Part shown: one piece after another, positions 63,826 through 64,000 of the stretch
How the letters are laid out: each line of letters opens with the position of its first letter
Numbering within the stretch: the stretch's first letter is position 1
Assembly (NCBI GenBank): GCA_018105865.1
Contig: CM030852.1
Coordinates: forward strand, 7,576,034-7,640,033
Direction: 5' to 3'
DNA from: Metaphire vulgaris
Taxonomy: Eukaryota; Annelida; Clitellata; Crassiclitellata; Megascolecidae
Length of the DNA: 64,000 nucleotides
Notes under the pieces: generated by a model
Databases searched by the model: none
What the model saw: only the letters and a program-made list of their open reading frames with translations
Told to the model about the DNA's origin: nothing
Program-made: the position numbers and the translations under genes

Positions 63826-64000
63826 ATACTACCACAGCGAGTTGAGCAAAGACTCCCATCGTTTTTTGATGGACACATCTTTAAGTAGACCTACTTACAC
63901 TAAGTGAGCGAGGAGAAGACAGAAGAAAGGCAACAAAAGTGGCCTGTAGAACTGATAGAAGCAAGGTTAATACCACAGGAGCCCCTAGGCTTGACTCAGT
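63826..64000. other. Window edge, nothing recognised
   Basis: No conserved POLE words and no repeat termini seen in the last 175 bp. Confidence 0.4.

Noticed and set aside
1..64000. Naming the species or phylum
   Set aside because: The POLE exons and TE types show an animal, but nothing here discriminates among invertebrate phyla without a database search.

Overview
This is eukaryotic, almost certainly animal (invertebrate), genomic DNA. The only host gene I can support is DNA polymerase epsilon catalytic subunit (POLE), on the minus strand. Ten consecutive exons lie between 61862 and 1776: 61862-61514, 51552-51456, 49181-49043, 40149-40043, 26980-26852, 24976-24813, 20213-20141, 11155-11068, 9133-8958 and 1890-1776. 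Each internal boundary has AG/GT signals, all nine exon-exon phases agree, and the exons sum to 1,437 nt (479 codons). They encode the middle-to-C-terminal part of the protein, about a fifth of it, leading into the catalytically inactive polymerase-like half. Upstream and downstream exons lie outside the window. Phylum cannot be fixed from this sequence; introns of 2-13 kb and the mix of L2/CR1-like and RTE-like LINEs, hAT, pogo-like and piggyBac-like elements and a 5S-derived SINE suggest a mid-sized, repeat-rich invertebrate genome.

Nearly everything else is transposon strata inside the POLE introns. At least twenty LINE copies are present, most truncated at the 5' end, ending in distinct 3' tails (ACTT, AAT, AATC, AATAAC, GAT, AATCT, AAG). 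One RTE-like copy (36842-38564) keeps an uninterrupted 559-codon reverse transcriptase frame. Cut-and-paste elements are mostly hAT: eleven copies have recognisable terminal inverted repeats (TIRs), nine of them with a perfect 8-bp target duplication and two with 7 of 8. There are also a piggyBac-like element at TTAA, a Harbinger-type MITE at TTA and two pogo-like elements at TA.

Layout: 1-1.8 kb LINE scraps and a minisatellite; 1.8-9 kb intron with satellites and a pogo-like element; 9-11 kb LINE with a piggyBac-like insertion; 11.5-13.5 kb a broken multi-copy protein family gene; 14-20 kb a LINE split by an autonomous-type hAT; 21-24.5 kb a decayed RTE-like LINE holding a hAT MITE; 25.3-25.7 kb a CCAATCAGAACGCT array; 27-31 kb LINEs and a hAT; 32-35.3 kb three hAT elements nested one inside another plus a MITE; 36-39.7 kb an L2-like LINE split by an RTE copy, another LINE and a tRNA-type SINE; 40-45.5 kb pogo-like element, 5S-derived SINE and a Ty3/Gypsy fragment whose RT core is tripled; 47-49 kb LINE and hAT; 49.7-57 kb LINE fragments, including a near full-length L2/CR1-type element with three later insertions; 57-64 kb LINEs and a hAT with transposase remnants.

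The genes do not form an operon or pathway: one slowly evolving replication gene runs through an archive of insertions whose order can be read from nesting and target duplications.
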